Assembly: GCF_029948125.1 (NCBI RefSeq)
Contig: NZ_JASAMB010000001.1
Coordinates: 1-64,000 of the forward strand
Direction of reading: 5' to 3'
From: Catellatospora sp. KI3
GTDB lineage: Bacteria; Actinomycetota; Actinomycetes; Mycobacteriales; Micromonosporaceae
Length of the DNA stretch: 64,000 bases
This document shows positions 56,248-64,000 of the stretch, in pieces. The position numbers were made by a program, and so were the translations under genes. The stretch's first letter is position 1. Each line of letters opens with the position of its first letter. The notes beneath the pieces were generated by a model. It was given only the letters and a program-made list of their open reading frames with translations. It searched no databases and was not told where the DNA came from.

Positions 56248-56898
56248 ATGCTCGGCGTCACTGACATCTGGACCTACGTCCTCGGCACCGTCGCCATCGT
56301 GCTCCTGCCCGGACCCAACTCGCTGTATGTGCTCTCCACCGCCGCCTCCCGCGGCGTACGGCAGGGCTACCGGGCCGCCTTCGGCGTGTTCGCCGGGGAC
56401 AGCGTGCTCATGTTCGCCTCGGCGGCGGGCGTGGCGTCGCTGCTGCGCACGTACCCGCCGGTCTTCCTGGTGATCAAGTACGCCGGTGCGGCGTACCTGG
56501 GGTATCTCGGGGTGCGGATGGTGGCCTCGGCGGTGAGCCGGTGGCGCTCGCGCGGCGTACCCGCCGAGACCGTCGCCGACACCGAGCCGGACACGACGAA
56601 CCCGTTCCGCAAGGCGTTCACGATCAGTCTGATGAACCCGAAGGCGATCCTGTTCTTCGTCTCGTTCTTCATCCAGTTCGTCGACCCCGGGTACGCCTAC
56701 CCCGCCGTCACGTTCCTGCTGCTGGCGACCATCGCGCAGCTGTTCAGCGCGGCGTACCTGAGCGTGCTGATCTTCAGCGGGAACCGGCTGGCCCAGGCGT
56801 TCCGCCGCCGTCGGCGGCTGGCCGCCGCCGGCAGCACCACCATCGGCGCCCTGTTCCTCGGCTTCGGCCTGAAACTGGCCACCGCCTCCCTCAACTGA
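56248..56898 (+). CDS. LysE/LeuE-family amino acid exporter
   Basis: 216 aa, six membrane helices. LysE hallmarks: VLLPGPNSLYVLSTAASRG, GDSVLMFASAAG and SLMNPKAILFFVSFF. It probably exports leucine or another neutral amino acid (LeuE branch). Only 9 bp after the FMN-GNAT gene, so likely co-transcribed and possibly the exporter of its acetylated product. Confidence 0.9.
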   Translation: MLGVTDIWTYVLGTVAIVLLPGPNSLYVLSTAASRGVRQGYRAAFGVFAGDSVLMFASAAGVASLLRTYPPVFLVIKYAGAAYLGYLGVRMVASAVSRWRSRGVPAETVADTEPDTTNPFRKAFTISLMNPKAILFFVSFFIQFVDPGYAYPAVTFLLLATIAQLFSAAYLSVLIFSGNRLAQAFRRRRRLAAAGSTTIGALFLGFGLKLATASLN

Positions 56899-56972
56899 CC
56901 ACCGCCGCCGACCCGCCCAGCCCCCGTCGACCCGCCTCACGCGGCGCCGCACGCGGCGGCACCCTTACATAA

Positions 56973-57029
56973 ACAGTGGCCTATCTAGAGGACGAATCTC
57001 GAAATTCCGTCTTCTAGATAGGCCACCGT
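56973..57029. repeat. Palindromic repeat, family A, copy 3
   Basis: 57 bp: ACAGTGGCCTATCTAGAGGACG and the complementary arm ending CTAGATAGGCCACCGT, with an A/T-rich loop. Its outer arm has GTGGCC where copies 1 and 2 have GCTGGCC. It sits 26 bp before repeat B7, in the gap between the convergent LysE and hypothetical genes. Confidence 0.82.
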
Positions 57030-57054
57030 CGAAGTCAAACGCGGGGGTCGGTCG

Positions 57055-57116
57055 TGCAGTTTCGGGGAAAGTGCTGGAATCTTGGGCCCCTTTCGTGCAG
57101 TTTCCCCGAAACTGCA
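57055..57116. repeat. Palindromic repeat, family B, copy 7
   Basis: 62 bp: TGCAGTTTCGGGGAAAGTGC, middle GGAATCTTGGGC.., TGCAGTTTCCCCGAAACTGC. Adjacent to repeat A3. Confidence 0.87.
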
Positions 57117-57189
57117 CGACCCCGCCCCGCCCCGCACGAGCCCCGCACGAGCCCGCCCGGCCAGGGCGGCGTCGCTCGGCGGGCCGGGT

Positions 57190-57525
57190 TCAGCTCAGTG
57201 CCGGTTCCGGGATCAGCAGGTCCAGGCGGCCCAGGTCGCGGATGATGTCGTTGACGACCCACACGTCCACATGGGCCGGTCGGGCGTGCCGGGCGTCGCG
57301 CCCGCGCATCACCACGTAGTGCACTGCCGCCCGCACCCGGGCGCGGTCCACCGCGCTGGCGCGTACCGTCTCGCGGATCAGCTGGCGCAGGTGCGCCGCG
57401 ATGCGCTCGAAGAGGGCGATCTCGTGGCTGGACTGGGGCTCTCCGGCCTGCAGCCGGGCCAGGTGACCGTCGAGCTGCCGCAGCAGCACGTCCGATTCGT
57501 GGCGGAAGCTCCGTCGCTCAACCAT
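57190..57525 (-). CDS. Hypothetical helical protein
   Basis: 111 aa, no signal or membrane segment. It is helical and Arg/His-rich (HESDVLLRQLDGHLARLQAGEPQSSHE; ERIAAHLRQLIRETV), with a beta-containing C-terminus (HVDVWVVNDIIRDLGRLDLLIP). I do not recognise a family. The coding pattern is normal for the genome and a GAGAGGTAG stretch lies upstream of ATG 57525. Divergent from lhr. Confidence 0.65.
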   Translation of the reverse strand: MVERRSFRHESDVLLRQLDGHLARLQAGEPQSSHEIALFERIAAHLRQLIRETVRASAVDRARVRAAVHYVVMRGRDARHARPAHVDVWVVNDIIRDLGRLDLLIPEPALS

Positions 57526-57701
57526 TGCGTCCTACCTCTCGCGACGTATTCGTTGCGCTACTTACCGTGAGCAAGACGGTACGTGATTCGGACTACTCCG
57601 GGCAACCCCGGCAAGCCCTCTGTCCCACTCGACAGGAGCTACCCGTTAGAACCTAGCCGTACACCTGAATCTTCCATCGTCCGTTCGGCCGATGTCGGCG
57701 G

Positions 57702-57724
57702 TTGTCGTACCTGGCGGGCAGGAT
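57702..57724 (+). promoter_or_regulatory. Candidate DNA-damage (PafBC-type) promoter of lhr
   Basis: TTGTCGTAC, 8 nt, CAGGAT. The spacing is identical to the recA element at 49908-49930; the second block deviates at its first base. The predicted transcription start is about 57730, at the GTG/ATG of lhr, so the transcript could be leaderless. Confidence 0.45.
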
Positions 57725-57732
57725 GGTCGGTG

Positions 57733-62199
<4,467 letters not shown>

Positions 62200-62278
62200 C
62201 TCCGGCAACCGACGACTCAGGGAACAATCCGGGGAACAACGGTCGGATTACGGCTGGCGGGCCGGGTGGCACGGTGGC

Positions 62279-63469
62279 ATGCTGCGGTTCATGACCAGCG
62301 CAACACCCGCCCGCCGGGACACCTATGTGGACTTCCTCCGGGCGTTGAGCCTGATCGTGGTCGTGGTGTGGCACTGGGCCTTCACCATCCTCGACTGGCG
62401 CGCGGACGGCCCGCACGCCACCAGCCCGCTCGGCTTCACCCGGGGGCTGTGGCTGGCCACGTGGCTGTTCCAGGTCATGCCGCTGTTCTTCTTCATCGGC
62501 GGCTACGTGCACCTGCGCAGCTGGGAACGGGCCCAGGTCCGCGGCGTCACCATGGGCTCCTTCGTGTGGCGGCGGGTGCGGCAGCTCACCATCCCGGCCG
62601 GGATCGTGCTGCTGGTATGGATCGCGCTCGGCTCCCTCATCGGCACGTACTTCAACCTCACCGGCGTCGGCCGGGCGGTGAAACTCGTGGTCAGCCCGCT
62701 GTGGTTCCTGGCGGTGTACCTGATGCTGATCGCGCTGCTGCCGATCGGCCTGTGGCTGCACCGCAAGGCGGGCCTGCTCGCCCTGGTCTGGCTGGCCGGG
62801 GCGGCGATGGTCGTGGACGTGCTGCGCTTCGACCGGGGCTGGGAGGACATCGGCTGGCTCAACATGGTGCTGGTCTGGGGCCTGTGCCACCAGGCGGGAT
62901 TCTTCTACCAGAACGTGGTCGACTCGCCCCGCCGCAACGACTGGGCCCTGCTGTGGCTGGGCCTGTTCGGCCTCACCGGCCTGGTCGGCTCCGGCCTGTA
63001 CCCGGGCTCGATGGTCGGCGTGCCCGGTGAGCGCTTCTCGAACATGGCCCCGCCGACCTTCGTCATCGTGGCCCTGCTCATCTTCCAGATCGGAGTCGTC
63101 GAACTCCTGCGCCCCCGCATGCAGATCCTGCTGCGGCGCCCCCGCTGGAAGCGCGCCAACGAGCTGATCAACGAATTCTCGCTGCCGCTGTACCTGGTGC
63201 ACACCACCGGGATGGCGCTGTTCCTGTTCCTGACCTGGCTGCTGTTCCAGTTCGACATGGACAAGCCGGCCGATGTGGACGCGGGCTGGTGGCTGACCCG
63301 GCCGCTGGCCATCATCGGCCCACTGATCTGCACCGTGCCGGTGCTGCTGCTCTTCCGCCGCCTGCAGCGCCGCCGCCCGAAGCCATCGACGCAGGTCACC
63401 GTGCCAGCGCAGGGCGGACCGGCCTCGATCGACACTCCGCAGGAGCTCGGCACGCCCGGAAAGCCGTGA
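62279..63469 (+). CDS. Membrane acyltransferase 3 family protein
   Basis: 396 aa with about ten membrane helices. The N-terminal signature VDFLRALSLIVVVVWHWAF supplies the conserved His. This family O-acylates surface sugars, peptidoglycan or antibiotics on the outer face of the membrane. The last 45 residues are an Arg/Pro-rich cytoplasmic tail. ATG 62279 and ATG 62291 are both possible starts. Acceptor unknown. Confidence 0.87.
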   Translation: MLRFMTSATPARRDTYVDFLRALSLIVVVVWHWAFTILDWRADGPHATSPLGFTRGLWLATWLFQVMPLFFFIGGYVHLRSWERAQVRGVTMGSFVWRRVRQLTIPAGIVLLVWIALGSLIGTYFNLTGVGRAVKLVVSPLWFLAVYLMLIALLPIGLWLHRKAGLLALVWLAGAAMVVDVLRFDRGWEDIGWLNMVLVWGLCHQAGFFYQNVVDSPRRNDWALLWLGLFGLTGLVGSGLYPGSMVGVPGERFSNMAPPTFVIVALLIFQIGVVELLRPRMQILLRRPRWKRANELINEFSLPLYLVHTTGMALFLFLTWLLFQFDMDKPADVDAGWWLTRPLAIIGPLICTVPVLLLFRRLQRRRPKPSTQVTVPAQGGPASIDTPQELGTPGKP

Positions 63470-63491
63470 CAGCGCCGCTAAATTGATGCGT

Positions 63492-64000
63492 ATGGCCGGA
63501 TACGACTGGATCTCGTTCACCACCGACTACGGGCTGTCGGACGGGTTCGTGGCGTCCTGCCACGGCATGATCGCCCGCACCGCGCCGCAGCTGCGCGTCA
63601 TCGACGTCAGCCACCAGATCCCACCGGGCGACATCACCCGGGGCGCGGCCGTGCTCGCCCAGACCGTGCCCTACCTGCCTCCGTCGGTGCACCTGGCCGT
63701 CGTCGACCCCGGCGTCGGCACGGTGCGCCGCGCCGTCGTGCTGCAGACCCCGAACGGGCTGCTCGTCGGCCCTGACAACGGGCTGCTCGTCTGGGCCGCG
63801 CAGGCCCTGGGCGGCATCGAGCGGGCGGTCGAACTGTCCAGCACCGACTGGTTCGCCCCCACCGTCTCGCGCACCTTCCACGGCCGCGACGTGTTCGCCC
63901 CCGCCACCGCGCGGCTCGCGCTCGGCGCGGACCTGGGCGAGGCCGGGCCCGACCTGGCCGCCGACAGCCTGGTGCGGCTGCCCGATCCGGTGGTCGCGCT
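63492..64000 (+). CDS. SAM hydroxide adenosyltransferase (DUF62), cut by the window end
   Basis: At least 169 aa, running off the right edge. SFTTDYGLSDGFVASCHGMI at the start, VDPGVGTVRR and GPDNGLLVWAA are the signatures of the SAM-dependent hydroxide adenosyltransferase (chlorinase/fluorinase) superfamily. The common member hydrolyses SAM to adenosine and methionine. The halogenase-specific insertion cannot be judged from this part. ATG 63492 is used; ATG 63486 is an alternative. Confidence 0.88.
   Translation, partial: MAGYDWISFTTDYGLSDGFVASCHGMIARTAPQLRVIDVSHQIPPGDITRGAAVLAQTVPYLPPSVHLAVVDPGVGTVRRAVVLQTPNGLLVGPDNGLLVWAAQALGGIERAVELSSTDWFAPTVSRTFHGRDVFAPATARLALGADLGEAGPDLAADSLVRLPDPVVA

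Overview
The window is high-GC (clearly above 65%) actinobacterial chromosome, and its gene content points to the family Micromonosporaceae (Micromonospora, Actinoplanes or Catellatospora type). The evidence is a Spo0M-like sporulation protein, a B12-dependent ribonucleotide reductase behind nrdR, lexA next to nrdR/nrdJ, the DUF3046-recA-recX block, a glutamate ABC transporter beside miaB, and secreted CBM2 proteins with Pro/Ser linkers. The family assignment is inferred from gene content; no rRNA or tRNA gene was found.

Layout. 0-13 kb: Spo0M, a group 2 sigma factor, a GNAT/acyl-CoA-synthetase protein acetyltransferase followed by an AcuC deacetylase and a rhodanese, an IdeR-type regulator, small exported proteins, an aldo/keto reductase, a cellulose-binding metalloprotease behind a CebR-like operator, and an EamA transporter. 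13-16.6 kb: TPR protein, epoxide hydrolase, a three-gene RHH/PIN toxin-antitoxin cassette and a DUF3892 protein. 16.6-21.3 kb: nrdR-nrdJ divergent from lexA, with paired NrdR boxes and a LexA box between them. 21.3-29.5 kb: a membrane-anchored beta-propeller with a Gly/Tyr/Gln tail, hflX, malic enzyme, dapF, miaA and a DUF349 protein. 29.6-40.1 kb: an insertion into the usual miaB-dapF-miaA-hflX neighbourhood, holding a GH5-CBM2 cellulase, an aldo/keto reductase and a tightly overlapping six-gene operon related to the ebo (EDB) metabolite cluster. 40.1-50.2 kb: miaB, gluABCD, rny, recX, recA and DUF3046. 50.4-64 kb: MFS transporter, PhyH-type dioxygenase, zinc-ribbon protein, a MocR regulator divergent from an FMN-barrel/GNAT fusion, LysE exporter, Lhr helicase, a membrane acyltransferase and the start of a SAM hydroxide adenosyltransferase (cut by the window edge).

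Two themes stand out. First, the ebo-like operon (32.7-39.9 kb) combines an Ino1-like cyclase, a UbiA prenyltransferase, a fused TIM-barrel/EboA protein, a TatD-like hydrolase, EboE and a phosphodiesterase. That set suggests synthesis or export of an unknown, possibly prenylated cyclitol or sugar product. Second, at least four families of 50-72 bp palindromic elements (15 copies seen) sit almost exclusively just downstream of genes, often between convergent pairs. One copy lies in frame inside the MFS transporter gene.

DNA-damage control is also legible. Both lexA and recA have LexA-type boxes. recA, and less clearly lhr, also have a TTGTCG...N8... promoter resembling the mycobacterial RecA-independent (PafBC) type.
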